A DNA stretch of 64,000 bases, taken from contig NZ_RBIL01000002.1 of the NCBI RefSeq assembly GCF_003633755.1, positions 2,480,001 through 2,544,000 of the forward strand, given 5' to 3'. The DNA is from Solirubrobacter pauli. Its GTDB lineage: Bacteria; Actinomycetota; Thermoleophilia; Solirubrobacterales; Solirubrobacteraceae. The notes under the pieces are model-generated. The model was not told the origin of the DNA. It saw only the letters and a list, made by a program, of their open reading frames with translations, and did not search any database. A program made the translations under genes and the position numbers. This document shows positions 49,070 to 58,177 of the stretch, one piece after another; the stretch's first letter is position 1, and the number at the start of each line of letters is the position of its first letter.

Positions 49070-51319
49070 ATGAAACACGCGCTACGCATGGCGACCACGA
49101 CGGCCGCCATCGCTGCGTTCGGCATCTTCGCCGGTCCTGCGACCGCGCAGACGCCCAAGCCGAGCTACTACGACGAGCTCGTCGGCAATCTCGACGCGGC
49201 CAACTCATACGAGACCGTCCGCCACCTCGCCAATGACATCGGCGGGCGCTTCTCCGGCACGCGCCAGGAGGACCAGGCCGCCGAGTGGCTCAAGCAGCAG
49301 ATGGACGGGTTCGGGTATCAGACCAAGATCAACCAGTACCACGGGTCGGCGACGACCTCGTCGGGCGTGGTTCGCTCACCGGACACCAAGCTCTATCCCG
49401 GTCCGACCTGGATCATGCGTGCCGCGAGCAACTCGAAGATGACCGGGTACGACACGCCCATCAGCGGCGAGGTCATCTGGATCAACAACAGCGGCGCCAC
49501 CGCGGCTGACTTCCCGGCTTCGACCACGGGCAAGATCGCGGCCATCAACAACGTCACGGGCGCCGCGCTCAACACGGCGGTCGTCAACGCCACGGCCGCG
49601 GGCGCGATCGGCGTGATCAACATGGGCACCGGCAACTCGCCGCAGGGAGCGTTCACGCTCACCACCGCGGCGACCATCCCGGTGGTGTCCTCCGCCGACG
49701 TGCAGTCGGACACGATCAAGGAGCTGGTGTGCGCCCCGGGTCCTGACGGCTCGGTGTTCGCCCCGCACGCGGGCGGTACCGTCGGGCCGACGCAGAACGG
49801 CCCCTGGTGCGCCGATCAGAAGAAGTTGACGCTGACGATCGCGACGGAGACCGTCACCGCCAACTCGGCGGCCACCGCCGACGCTCCCGGCCTCTCCACG
49901 CGCGCGGTCATCACCGCGGAGAAGCAGGCGGTCAACGATGTCTTCGACACCGCGCCGATCGTCGGCATGGGCGGGCACATCGACTCGACGTTCGGCTCGC
50001 CGGGCGCGCACGACGACGCTACCGGCGAGGGCATCTGGCTCGAGGTCGCGCGCGTCATGAAGGACCTGCGGCTCAACAAGGAGATCCGCTTCGGCGGCTT
50101 CGGCGGCGAGGAGCAGGGCCTGACCGGTTCCACCGCCTGGGGCAACGATCACCTCTACGTCGGCTCTGATACCGACAACAACCCGCTGACGGCGAACGTC
50201 CCCGCCACGCCGCGCACGCCGAGCGCTGAGGCCAAGCGCTACATCGGCCAGTGGCAGATGGACATGACCGGCACGACGTTCGCTCCCGCCAGGCTGTGGG
50301 CGCTCACGGTCGACGGCAAGCCCAACCGCGTGACCGATGAGGCCTTCAAGGCTGCGCAGCGCAGCGGCATCTCAACCGGTGACGGCAACTACTTCGACCA
50401 GTGCAAGCTGTCGCAGTCCGACCACGTGCCGTTCCACAACGCCGGCATCCCGGCGGCGCTGTTCATCCACCTGAACTACATCAAGTCGGCCAACAAGGAC
50501 TGCACGACCGGCGGCAGCAGCTCGAACTGCACCGGGTGCAGCTACAACATCGAGCCCGTCTACCACACGTCGCGTGACGCGATGGACAACGTCTCGCAGG
50601 TGCACCTGCAGGAGCAGCTCGACATCATCGGCGCCTCCTACATCTGGAACGCGCTGAACGCGGTCAACATCACGGCCACCAACGCCGCGGGCGCGCCGGT
50701 CGCCGGCGCCGACGTCACCGGCGACTGCGGTGACGGCGTGCGCGGCTTCGGCAAGACCGACGCGGCCGGCAAGATCGAGGTCCGCGTCCCGTCCGTGACC
50801 TGCGACTTCAAGGTCGGCAACGGCGTCGCCAAGGGCGTCGCGGTCGCGGGTGACATCCAGCTGCCGCTCGTCGCCACCAGCGCCGACGGCTCCGCGACCG
50901 GCACGGTCCCCGCGACCCTGTCGCTGACGCTGGGCACCCCGGCCAAGTTCGACCCGTTCATCCCGGGCACGACGAAGACCTACGAGTCCTCGACCATGGC
51001 CACCGTGATCTCCACCGCCGGTGACGCGCTCCTGAGCGTCGCCGACCCGTCCAGCACGGCCACCGGCCACCTGGTCAACGGCACGTTCTCCCTGCCGCAG
51101 CCGCTGCAGGCCCGTGCCCGCAACGCCGCCAACACCGGCACCGCGTACAACAACGTCGGCTCCAGCGCCTCGCCGCTGAACCTGCTGATGTACAACGGCC
51201 CGGTGTCCAACGACAACGTGACGCTCGGCTTCAGCCAGCTGATCAACTCGGGTGACGCGCTCCGCACGGGCACCTACAGCAAGACGCTGACCTTCACCCT
51301 CAGCACCACCAACCCGTAG
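49070..51319 (+). CDS. Secreted M28 metallopeptidase with PA and shared C-terminal domains
   Basis: 749 residues. Signal peptide to about residue 27 (AFGIFAGPATAQ). An N-terminal cap (YETVRHLANDIGGRFSGT) precedes a protease-associated insert (~105-215). The M28 zinc-peptidase core has His in MGGHIDST, bridging Asp in GAHDDATGEG, Glu-Glu in GGEEQGLTG, Asp in WQMDMTG and His in SQSDHVPFH, so all five metal ligands and the catalytic Glu are present. A Cys-rich loop (CTTGGSSSNCTGC) follows. After a carboxypeptidase-regulatory-like segment, the last ~145 residues match the C-terminal domains of the two secreted isomerases (ending LRTGTYSKTLTFTLSTTNP). Likely an extracellular aminopeptidase/carboxypeptidase. 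Confidence 0.92.
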   Translation: MKHALRMATTTAAIAAFGIFAGPATAQTPKPSYYDELVGNLDAANSYETVRHLANDIGGRFSGTRQEDQAAEWLKQQMDGFGYQTKINQYHGSATTSSGVVRSPDTKLYPGPTWIMRAASNSKMTGYDTPISGEVIWINNSGATAADFPASTTGKIAAINNVTGAALNTAVVNATAAGAIGVINMGTGNSPQGAFTLTTAATIPVVSSADVQSDTIKELVCAPGPDGSVFAPHAGGTVGPTQNGPWCADQKKLTLTIATETVTANSAATADAPGLSTRAVITAEKQAVNDVFDTAPIVGMGGHIDSTFGSPGAHDDATGEGIWLEVARVMKDLRLNKEIRFGGFGGEEQGLTGSTAWGNDHLYVGSDTDNNPLTANVPATPRTPSAEAKRYIGQWQMDMTGTTFAPARLWALTVDGKPNRVTDEAFKAAQRSGISTGDGNYFDQCKLSQSDHVPFHNAGIPAALFIHLNYIKSANKDCTTGGSSSNCTGCSYNIEPVYHTSRDAMDNVSQVHLQEQLDIIGASYIWNALNAVNITATNAAGAPVAGADVTGDCGDGVRGFGKTDAAGKIEVRVPSVTCDFKVGNGVAKGVAVAGDIQLPLVATSADGSATGTVPATLSLTLGTPAKFDPFIPGTTKTYESSTMATVISTAGDALLSVADPSSTATGHLVNGTFSLPQPLQARARNAANTGTAYNNVGSSASPLNLLMYNGPVSNDNVTLGFSQLINSGDALRTGTYSKTLTFTLSTTNP

Positions 51320-51333
51320 TCAGACGGCGGGAA

Positions 51334-51363
51334 GGAGGGGCGGCGCCTCATCGCCGCCCCTCC
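51334..51363 (+). terminator. Hairpin terminator after the M28 peptidase gene
   Basis: A 12-bp perfect stem (left arm 51334-51345, right arm 51352-51363) with loop CCTCAT lies 14 bp after the stop. No U-tract, but very stable, and built like the hairpin after secreted isomerase 1. It may serve both converging transcripts. Confidence 0.72.
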
Positions 51364-51368
51364 GCTCG

Positions 51369-51497
51369 TCACGACGTCGCGGGCGCCAGCGCGTCCGCCG
51401 CGTGCTCGATGAGGGCCGCGACGTCGTCCGGACGCGACACCATCGGCACGTGGCTCGACGGGATCTCCAGCGGCGACGTGCTGCGCTTCGCGGTCGA
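51369..51497 (-). pseudogene. Remnant of an alpha/beta-hydrolase gene (C-terminus only)
   Basis: About 42 codons on the minus strand encode EIPSSHVPMVSRPDDVAALI and a helical tail to a stop. This is the final catalytic-His segment of alpha/beta hydrolases of the 'SHVPMLSRPEEV' type. No start codon and no upstream hydrolase sequence are present; upstream the frame runs into the reverse frame of the binding-protein gene. It is therefore a truncated relic, left where the gene to its right ends. Confidence 0.55.
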
Positions 51498-51502
51498 GCC
51501 GC

Positions 51503-52363
51503 TCAGGGAAGGACCGCGCCGGTGGCGGCGAACGCGCTGCGTGCGCGCTCGGAGCGCAGGAACGTGACGTACCGCTTGACCATCAGGCGGTCGAGCGCGC
51601 GACGGGAGCGCTTCTTCGACATCGCGAAGTACACCGGGAAGGCGCCCGGATAGGTCAGCGACCGCACCGTGTCCTCGCTCGGCGTGACGCCGTCGAGCGG
51701 CACGATGCACGCTGCCTCGGCCGGAAGGGCACGGACGGACGAGAACGGGACGACGGAGGCCGAGCTCCGGTCCTGCATCGTCGCGCCGAGGCCCCCGTTC
51801 GAGGACAGAGCCGCGCCCGGTGGCAGCTTCTCCACGCCGAACAGGCCGTACGGGAAGCCGTCGCCGGTCAGATGCAGGCTGACGCGTCCGGCGTCCGATC
51901 CGACCTGGGACCAGTCGGTGATCTCGCCGCTGGCCACGCTCTTGGCCTGCGCGTAGGTGAGCCCGCCGCAAGCCGGGTTGGCGCGATTGAGCACGAGGAC
52001 GTCGGCGTCGCGGGCGACGTCGGCGAGCACGTCGGCACGCTTCTGCTCGGCGGCGGTCAGGGGCCGGTCGATGAACAGCCCCGCGTCGGGGTCGAACGCG
52101 AACGTACCCGCGGCCACCGCCGCTGTGGGCGCGTTGGCGACCGTGTTGTTCCACTGCGCCCGGTAGGTGCGCTTGCCGACCTTGACGTTGAACCACCCGC
52201 GCGGCCGGATGCCCGCGACCGGGATGAACCCGAGCTGCTGCGCGAACCGGGGCGCGACCGTCGCGTTGACCTGCCAGTAGACCTTCTCCGGCTTGGGCGC
52301 GCCCTGGGCCGTGGCCGCGGGCAGGAGCAGCGCGACCAGCGTCGCGACGGCGAGGCGAGACAT
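51503..52363 (-). CDS. Secreted PBP-superfamily (phosphate-binding-protein-like) protein
   Basis: 286 residues from the ATG at 52363; signal peptide ends near residue 21 (LLLPAATAQG). The mature part resembles PstS-like periplasmic-binding proteins: DADVLVLNRANPACGGLTYAQAKSVASGEITDW and TYPGAFPVYFAMSK are typical. There is no lipobox and no adjacent ABC transporter genes, so it may bind an anion or ligand at the cell surface rather than feed a transporter. The 3' end abuts the hydrolase relic. Confidence 0.72.
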   Translation of the reverse strand: MSRLAVATLVALLLPAATAQGAPKPEKVYWQVNATVAPRFAQQLGFIPVAGIRPRGWFNVKVGKRTYRAQWNNTVANAPTAAVAAGTFAFDPDAGLFIDRPLTAAEQKRADVLADVARDADVLVLNRANPACGGLTYAQAKSVASGEITDWSQVGSDAGRVSLHLTGDGFPYGLFGVEKLPPGAALSSNGGLGATMQDRSSASVVPFSSVRALPAEAACIVPLDGVTPSEDTVRSLTYPGAFPVYFAMSKKRSRRALDRLMVKRYVTFLRSERARSAFAATGAVLP

Positions 52364-52489
52364 GTCCCAACAACGAACGGCAGCCGGCGTAACTCGCGCT
52401 GGGGCGCAGTCGACCGTTGCGTCACCAGCCACGACGGACACGGCGATCTGCCCCGCCTGGTACGTCGACCCCACCCGCGTCATCACCGA

Positions 52490-52846
52490 CTAGAAGCCCA
52501 GAGGCGGGTTCACCAGCAATGCGGCGCAGCCCAGCGCGCCCACACCGACCGCGACGGCGAGCAGCTGAGCGGAACGTCGTGTGGCGACGACCCATGCGAG
52601 CGCATACAGCAGCGCCGCTTCACACAGCAACGCAGCGGCAAGACCGAGCGTCTCGGCCGGCGGACTCCCGAAGTCCTCGACATATCCGTTGAACAGCAGC
52701 GCCAACAGCCCGAACAGGCCGACGACCGATCCCGCCAGGCCGGCGATCACGGCGACACCGGTCCGGCGGCGCGCCGGCCACGCGAAGCGCGCGATCAACG
52801 CAACGGGTCCTACGGAAAGTGCCAAAGCGACGAGCCAGAAGGTCAT
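52490..52846 (-). CDS. Small integral membrane protein, unknown function
   Basis: 118 residues from the ATG at 52846, with four predicted transmembrane helices (FWLVALALSVGPVALIARF; GVAVIAGLAGSVVGLFGLLA; LAAALLCEAALLYALAWVV; LLAVAVGVGALGCAALLV). An upstream in-frame extension lacks coding character. No family recognised. Confidence 0.62.
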   Translation of the reverse strand: MTFWLVALALSVGPVALIARFAWPARRRTGVAVIAGLAGSVVGLFGLLALLFNGYVEDFGSPPAETLGLAAALLCEAALLYALAWVVATRRSAQLLAVAVGVGALGCAALLVNPPLGF

Positions 52847-53143
52847 CGGTGAGCGCTCCGTCGAGGCACCTGAACGTATCGGCACCCGCTCCCCCGATCT
52901 GAACCGGCATCGAGCCACGCAGCGATCGTGACCGGCGGCGGAGTGGCGGATCGTCGACGAGGGCTGCTCGTGCCGACGGTCAGGTGACGCGCTCTGGGCA
53001 CCGGAAGCGACACAGCGCGGCCGCGCCGATGTCCTTCCTGTCCGCGCCGGACAGCACGCTCGGGGCGATGCGGGAGACGGCCATGTAGGCCCGAAGTCGC
53101 GGCTGGACGCACGGCGGAGTCGTCGAACCGCGATGCTTTGGCG
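52847..53143. other. Divergent intergenic region, no gene seen
   Basis: About 297 bp between divergent starts. Open frames here have neither ribosome-binding sites nor family-like sequence. GC content is slightly lower than the flanks. I see no clear promoter, repeat or RNA. Confidence 0.4.
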
Positions 53144-53968
53144 ATGTTGACGCAGAGCGAAGTCCGTACCTTGGCGGACGACCTTGGGCTCGGGCATCTC
53201 GCTGAAGGTCTCGTTGAGGCGCTGCGCCCGGTCTATCGGCTCGAGCTCTCCTCGGATGGCGATGTGGTGCGGATCGGAGGGACGCCCGACCTTGTCGAAG
53301 GCGAGCAGTGGCCGTGCAACCCGCGCGGGGTCGCGTTGACGTTCATCGCGCAGTTGGAGCCCTCACGGTTGCCGACGCTTCCCGCGGCCGACACGTCGGC
53401 CGCCGGCTGGCTCGGCGACCGGCGATGCATACGCCTCTTCGCGGATCTCTACGACCGACCGTTGGACACCACAGCGCTCGTGGCGCTGGTCGCCGACGCG
53501 GCCGCTCCGTGCGTCAACGCGGCACAGCCGACGCGCCCACCAAGCCTGTTCGAGGAACGCGCGGTCGGCGCTCTCGACCAGTGCCCTGTCGACGCGGTTC
53601 CCGCCTGGGCGCTGGACGGGTCACATCCCGCTGTGGCTGCCGCCGAGCGGATCGACCACGGCGACATGCTCCGCGACGCGCCTCTGCTGGAGCTCAGTCA
53701 CCGGCTGCACACGACCCAGGAGCTGCTGCCGGGTTGGCAGCTGCTGCCACGACTTCTCGGCCCTCTGGACGAGGAAGCCGCCGAACTGTCCATCACGTTT
53801 CCAGGGATCGATCCCGAGCTCGAAGACGCACGCGCCTGGACCGTGCTGCTGCAGCTCGGAGAGCCGTTCTTCAGCTACCCCGGGGGTCTGTACGTGCTGA
53901 TCCCCAGCGCCGATCTCGCAGAGCACCGCTACGACCGCGCGCTGGCCGGGTGCGGGCCTGTCGGCTGA
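53144..53968 (+). CDS. DUF1963 (YwqG-like) protein
   Basis: 274 residues from the ATG at 53144. The DUF1963 pattern is visible: VRIGGTPDLVEGEQWPCNPRG then LTFIAQLEPSRLP, a central region of variable sequence, and a C-terminal WTVLLQLGEPFFSYPGGLYVLIP. It is cytoplasmic by sequence. No biochemical function is established for the family. Base composition is less GC-skewed at third positions than the neighbours, suggesting a more recently acquired or weakly selected gene. Two further DUF1963-like genes lie at 57317-59040. Confidence 0.75.
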   Translation: MLTQSEVRTLADDLGLGHLAEGLVEALRPVYRLELSSDGDVVRIGGTPDLVEGEQWPCNPRGVALTFIAQLEPSRLPTLPAADTSAAGWLGDRRCIRLFADLYDRPLDTTALVALVADAAAPCVNAAQPTRPPSLFEERAVGALDQCPVDAVPAWALDGSHPAVAAAERIDHGDMLRDAPLLELSHRLHTTQELLPGWQLLPRLLGPLDEEAAELSITFPGIDPELEDARAWTVLLQLGEPFFSYPGGLYVLIPSADLAEHRYDRALAGCGPVG

Positions 53969-54054
53969 CGCGCAGTCGACGTCAGAGCCGGCCAAGAGGA
54001 GGGCACCGGCACGCAACGTCTCTCGAATCCGCCGTACCGGACGAATACTCGAGC

Positions 54055-54345
54055 ATGGCTTCCATCGGTGTGCTGGTCCTCGGCGCGGTGGCGCTTGCTC
54101 CCCTCGTGATCCTCTGGCGGTGCCAGTGGGAAAGAGCGGCCCTCGGCTTTGCTGCCGTCGCCGTGCTGATCGGGATCGCGACCGCCGTCGCGTTCGTGAT
54201 CGTTGACGACTCGCCCACGTGCGACGACGTATGCGAGGAGCTCTATCCGCTGATGCTCGGCGCCGCCGCCGTCACGGCACTCGACGTCGTCGCTTGGGCG
54301 CTGGCACTCTTCGCAGCGTTGCGACGGCGCCTGGCCCACCCGTAG
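54055..54345 (+). CDS. Small membrane protein, unknown function
   Basis: 96 residues from the ATG at 54055, with three hydrophobic segments (VLVLGAVALAPLVILW; LGFAAVAVLIGIATAVAFVIV; VTALDVVAWALALFAAL) and a loop DDSPTCDDVCEELYP with two Cys. Longer in-frame extension upstream is a shadow of the DUF1963 gene. No family recognised. Confidence 0.55.
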   Translation: MASIGVLVLGAVALAPLVILWRCQWERAALGFAAVAVLIGIATAVAFVIVDDSPTCDDVCEELYPLMLGAAAVTALDVVAWALALFAALRRRLAHP

Positions 54346-54429
54346 CGATCGCGAGCGGACCGAAGTACGCGACGGTCCGAATCCGGGCCCGGACGGCATA
54401 GCGCCGCGATTTCGGACCGCTTTCCGAGG

Positions 54430-54810
54430 TCAGCCCGGGAGGACCGCTATCGCCTCGATCGAGACGAGCAGTCCGCGCGGAAGCCGCACGTGAGCCGGGG
54501 CCGAGCGCGCCGGAGGCGGGTCGGGCATGTGCCGCGCGTACACCTCGTTGAGACGGCCGAAGTCCTCGACGTCCGCGTAGAAGATCGTCGTCTTGACCAC
54601 GTCGTCCATCGACGCCCCCGCCGCCTCGAGCACGCTCGCCAGGTTGGTCAAGGCCTGCTCGGTCTGCGCTTCGATCCCCTCCGGGATCGTCCCCGCCGGG
54701 TCGATGCCGGCCATCCCCGAGCAGAAGACGAGACCGTTGGCGACGATCGCCTGGCTGTACGGACCGAGTGCTGCCGGCGCCTGCTCGCTGGACACTGCGC
54801 GTCTGATCAT
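54430..54810 (-). CDS. RidA/YjgF-family protein (enamine/imine deaminase)
   Basis: 126 residues, the normal RidA length, from the ATG at 54810. Signature features are LGPYSQAIVANGLVFCSGMAGID near the start, EQALTNLASVLEAAGASMDDVV, and a C-terminal ARSAPAHVRLPRGLLVSIEAIA carrying the catalytic Arg and Glu. RidA proteins deaminate reactive 2-aminoacrylate-type intermediates as trimers in the cytoplasm. It starts 28 bp downstream of the stop of the leftward propeller gene. Confidence 0.91.
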   Translation of the reverse strand: MIRRAVSSEQAPAALGPYSQAIVANGLVFCSGMAGIDPAGTIPEGIEAQTEQALTNLASVLEAAGASMDDVVKTTIFYADVEDFGRLNEVYARHMPDPPPARSAPAHVRLPRGLLVSIEAIAVLPG

Positions 54811-54838
54811 CGACCAAGTCTCCTCCACCAGCCGGCGC

Positions 54839-56827
54839 CTACCGCACCCGCACCTGGCGCCTGACCGGTCCCGCGGTGACGCGATAGATCCCGGGCTTGA
54901 CCGTGCGGCGGACCGTCCGACTGGTCGTGAGGGTGGCCGTGTGGACCCAGCGCTTCCCGGCGCGGCGGTGGATGGTGATTCGGGTGCGCGCGGACACGGT
55001 GACCACGATGCGGCGGTTGGACACCGACACGCGCGGGCGGGCGGGCGCAGCGGACCCGCGCTCTGCGGGCGCGGCCGGGCCGACCGTGACCGGTCCGGGA
55101 AGCGCGGACGTGGCGAGGATGGGTCGGCCGCCGGCGTCGGGCGCTGCCGCGGAGGTGGGCTCGGCGCCGTGTGACGGGCCGGCGTCCGGGGGCGGCGATG
55201 GGTCGGACGAGGCCGTTGGCTCCGGGCTGGGCGACGGCGTCGGCTGCGGGCCGGGCTCGGCCGCGCCCGTGAAGGGCAAGACCGCGGCGCCGCTGCGCGC
55301 GACCACGCGGCCGAAGCCGTTCTCCGCGACCACGCGGTAGTGGTACTGCTTGCCCGGCTCGAGCCCGGTGACGAGCTCCTTCACCGAGCGCTCGCTCCAG
55401 TCGAGCACGGGGATCTCGCGCGGCGGGGTGGTGCGGCCGAGCTCCTGCGTCTCTCCCCACTCGAACCAGTACCGGCCCGTGCCCTGGACGGTGGCCGCGA
55501 ATGCCGCAGCCGTGCCGGTCCGGCCCAGCGGCTGGTGGGTTTCGACGCTGAGCCCCGGACCTTCGCCGTACGGCTGGGTCGTGAAGGTGGCGTCGGGGCT
55601 GTAGGCCGGACCCGCGGGCGTGTTCACCACGAGCCGGTAGTGGTAGGTCGTGCCCGGCGCGAGGTCGCGCAGCGACTTCGTCACCCGCGTCCAGCCGCCG
55701 CCGGCGCTCGACGTCGAGCCGCCCTCGTCGAAGCGCCCGTAGGACGTCGTCGGACCGTATTCCCAGCGCACGGCGTAGCGGGCCCCGTACGGGTTGATCC
55801 GCGCGTTGAGGCCGACGGTCATCTGGGTCGCGCCGTCCGGCGCTTCCAGCTCCACCGACGCCCGGGTTCCCGTCGGCGTCCCCGAGCCGAACGTGCAGCC
55901 TGGCGCGGAGGTGAACCCGGAGCAGCCGGCGTACACCAGCGCGCCGTCGGTGCCGAGGGCGAAGCGCGTGATCGTGTCCGAATAGGGGCCGGACTGGCCC
56001 ACGGCGAGCCCGCCGGCGTCGAAGGCCAATCCGGTCAGCCGTCCTTGCCGGTGCTGGTCCGTGTCGACAGGCGTCGGCGAGCAGCCGCTCGTCTCGTTGC
56101 CGATGCAGTCCGCGAAGGTCAGGGTGCCGTCCGCCGCGGCGCGGAAGTGCGTCACGGCTTTCGGGCCCTCGAAGGCGTTCGAGCTCCCGGTCGAGCCCGT
56201 CGTGTACACGTGCCGGCTGTCGGCGCTGACCACGATCGCGTTCGCCCCCGCGGTCGAGACCACGCCCGCGGGCAGCGCCGGGCAGCCCGTGCCGTAGCGG
56301 ATGTCCGCGCCGACGCACCCCGCGTAGGAGTGGGCGCCCGTCTCCGGGTCGCGCCGGAAGTGGACGATTCGACTCTCGGTGAACGGGTTCTCGTCGCCCG
56401 ACGCGACGTACGCATTGCGCCCGTCGGGGCTGAGCGCCAGGGCGCGAGACTCCCCGAGGCGCCCCTCGGCCCGGCCGACGTAGGTCAGCCGGCCGTCCGC
56501 CGCACGCCGGTACTGGCCCAGACCGGGGGCCAGGACGTAGACGTCCCGCCCGTCCGCGCTGACCTCGATGTCCTTGGGCCAGGTGAACTCGTCGAACCCG
56601 GACGGCCCGCACCCAGCCGGCAGCCCGTAACACCCGACATAGGTCAGCGCCCCGCCCGCACCGACCTTGAAGTGCGACAGCGCGCCGTCCTCCTCGCCGT
56701 CCTGGGAGATCACGTACAGGTCCTGGCCGTCCGGAGACAGCGCCTGGCCGCGGACCACCGAGGCCGAGGCGGGAGCGGGGACCGCGGCCACGAGCGCCGC
56801 GCAGATCAGCCACCGGTGAAGACGCAC
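54839..56827 (-). CDS. Secreted lactonase-type beta-propeller protein with FN3-like repeats
   Basis: 662 residues. Signal peptide to about residue 22 (AALVAAVPAPASASV). Residues ~25-310 form a seven-bladed propeller with repeated 'l.y.GC.g' blades (GALTYVGCYGLPAGCG, LALSPDGRNAYVAS, TLTFADCIGNETSGC). Two Ig/fibronectin-like modules follow (~315-420 and ~425-525), each with LAPGTTYHYRLV- or LEPGKQYHYRVV-type strands. A Pro/Ser/Thr linker and a C-terminal beta-rich, Arg-rich segment close the protein (VSNRRIVVTVSARTRIT). This architecture is common in exported proteins of Thermoleophilia. Binding or scaffold role likely; no catalytic residues seen. Confidence 0.77.
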   Translation of the reverse strand: MRLHRWLICAALVAAVPAPASASVVRGQALSPDGQDLYVISQDGEEDGALSHFKVGAGGALTYVGCYGLPAGCGPSGFDEFTWPKDIEVSADGRDVYVLAPGLGQYRRAADGRLTYVGRAEGRLGESRALALSPDGRNAYVASGDENPFTESRIVHFRRDPETGAHSYAGCVGADIRYGTGCPALPAGVVSTAGANAIVVSADSRHVYTTGSTGSSNAFEGPKAVTHFRAAADGTLTFADCIGNETSGCSPTPVDTDQHRQGRLTGLAFDAGGLAVGQSGPYSDTITRFALGTDGALVYAGCSGFTSAPGCTFGSGTPTGTRASVELEAPDGATQMTVGLNARINPYGARYAVRWEYGPTTSYGRFDEGGSTSSAGGGWTRVTKSLRDLAPGTTYHYRLVVNTPAGPAYSPDATFTTQPYGEGPGLSVETHQPLGRTGTAAAFAATVQGTGRYWFEWGETQELGRTTPPREIPVLDWSERSVKELVTGLEPGKQYHYRVVAENGFGRVVARSGAAVLPFTGAAEPGPQPTPSPSPEPTASSDPSPPPDAGPSHGAEPTSAAAPDAGGRPILATSALPGPVTVGPAAPAERGSAAPARPRVSVSNRRIVVTVSARTRITIHRRAGKRWVHTATLTTSRTVRRTVKPGIYRVTAGPVRRQVRVR

Positions 56828-56872
56828 GTAGTGCGTGTACCACCGCGGGCCTGAAGTTACTCGATGACTTCG

Positions 56873-57316
56873 CTACCGCGGTGGTGGTGTGTAGGACGCA
56901 TCGCTGGTCGATGCGAGCGGCCAGTCGAGGACCAGCCCTTCGTCCGTGCCGCCGACGGCCAGCTTCCCCGCGGCTGGCGAGATGGCGACATCGAAGGCCG
57001 GGAAGGGCAGGTTCATCAGCCGGGGCGGGCTGCGGATGTCGTCGAAGACGCGCACGCTGGAGTGGTGCGCGTGGATCAGCTCGTCGGCGGGTCCCCAGCA
57101 GAGTCCGTGTGCGGCGCCGTCCCAACGTGCGGGGAAGGCTTGATGCGAGGCGCTCCATGTGCCGTCAGCTCGCTGCTCGGAGACTTCGAGCCCGGCGCTG
57201 ATGCCGGCGACGCGCGTGCCATCGGCAGAGAGCGCGACCGAGAACGGAGGGCCCCAGAAACCGATGCCGTCCTCGGTGAAGCGGATCGGCGTGCCTTCTC
57301 CCAGATCGCGGCCGGA
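56873..57316 (-). pseudogene. Propeller-like open frame without start, in frame after the DUF1963 stop
   Basis: On the minus strand the codons after the TAG at 57319-57317 remain open for about 147 codons to a stop at 56873. They encode SVALSADGTRVAGIS, ARWDGAAHGLCWGPADELIH, VRVFDDIRSPP and DVAISPAAGKLAVGG, a WD40/propeller-like pattern. There is no in-frame ATG before position 57055 and no ribosome-binding site. The neighbouring DUF1963 paralogue ends at the equivalent point, so the preceding stop is genuine. Best read as the 3' relic of a lost gene; TAG read-through is the less likely alternative. Confidence 0.5.
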
Positions 57317-58177
57317 CTAGTAGCGGTCGAAGACGCCGCAGGCGCGCTCGAAGCGGCCGGCCTGCAGGTCCGCCGGTGAGATCAGGAACTGGACCCGTCC
57401 GAAGCTCTTGATCGCAAAGCCCAGCGGCTTGTCGTAGCCGAGCGTGAACAGATGGCGCCAGGTGTCCTTCGGGCGCTCGGCGCGCAGCGAGCACGGACTG
57501 CCCCCCACCGGCGCCGCGCCGTACCCGAGCACGCGGTGTGGGCGGTACTTGTCGCCCTCGAGGAGGTTCTGGACGCCGCTCCAGGCGAAGAAATCGACCT
57601 TGACCTCCTGGAGTGGTGCCATCAGCCGGTCGCCCCAGTCGAGATTCGGGAGGTCGGGGCGCACGTCGAAGCGCGGGGCGGCCGGACGCAGCCGCAGTGC
57701 GTGCCGCGGGAACGCGGCGCGACGGAGCGGCGTGCCGGGGCGAGCGTGGATGACGGTCGCGCATTCGCCGTTGAACGGCTGGTACCAGCTCCCGTTCGCG
57801 CGCTCGATGTGGGCGAAGAACAGGATCGTGCCGTCATGCGCACCCAGCTCCGCGAGCTCGGGCGGGAGGTCGCGGGGCCGCAGCTGACCGAGGAAGGTCT
57901 GGGCGTAGCCGCGGCAGCGCGGCCACTTGGTGCCTGCCGGGAGATCCGGCCGCCCGCCGAGACGTGACGTACCGAGCTCCTCGGGCTCTGTCGAGAGCAG
58001 TGTGCGGTCGACGATCGCCACGGGACGCGCCGCCGGCGCGATCGTGTCGGCCAGTGCGCCGAGCTGGCGCGCCGCGAGTGCGGCACGCACCTCCGACTCG
58101 CGGAAGCCCTGCGCGGACGCCGCGGGCGCGGATGCGAGCAGCGCAAGCGCGGCCAAGGTCGTGGCGAGTCGGATCAT
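57317..58177 (-). CDS. Secreted DUF1963-like protein (paralogue A)
   Basis: 286 residues from the ATG at 58177, which overlaps the preceding gene's stop (ATGA at 58174-58177). Signal peptide ends near residue 23 (ALLASAPAASA). DUF1963-like features: GTSRLGGRPDLPAGTKWPRC, QTFLGQLRPRDLP, GTILFFAHIE and the late LISPADLQAGRF. Unusually for the family it is exported. It is closely related to the next gene (shared DTWRHLFT, SPADL, CGVFD), so the pair arose by tandem duplication. Conserved Cys in KWPRC and GECATV may pair. Confidence 0.8.
   Translation of the reverse strand: MIRLATTLAALALLASAPAASAQGFRESEVRAALAARQLGALADTIAPAARPVAIVDRTLLSTEPEELGTSRLGGRPDLPAGTKWPRCRGYAQTFLGQLRPRDLPPELAELGAHDGTILFFAHIERANGSWYQPFNGECATVIHARPGTPLRRAAFPRHALRLRPAAPRFDVRPDLPNLDWGDRLMAPLQEVKVDFFAWSGVQNLLEGDKYRPHRVLGYGAAPVGGSPCSLRAERPKDTWRHLFTLGYDKPLGFAIKSFGRVQFLISPADLQAGRFERACGVFDRY

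Noticed and set aside
57317..57319. Programmed read-through of the DUF1963 TAG
   Set aside because: The paralogue ends at the same point and there is no special downstream context; a decayed neighbouring gene explains the open frame better. It is kept as a finding for testing only.
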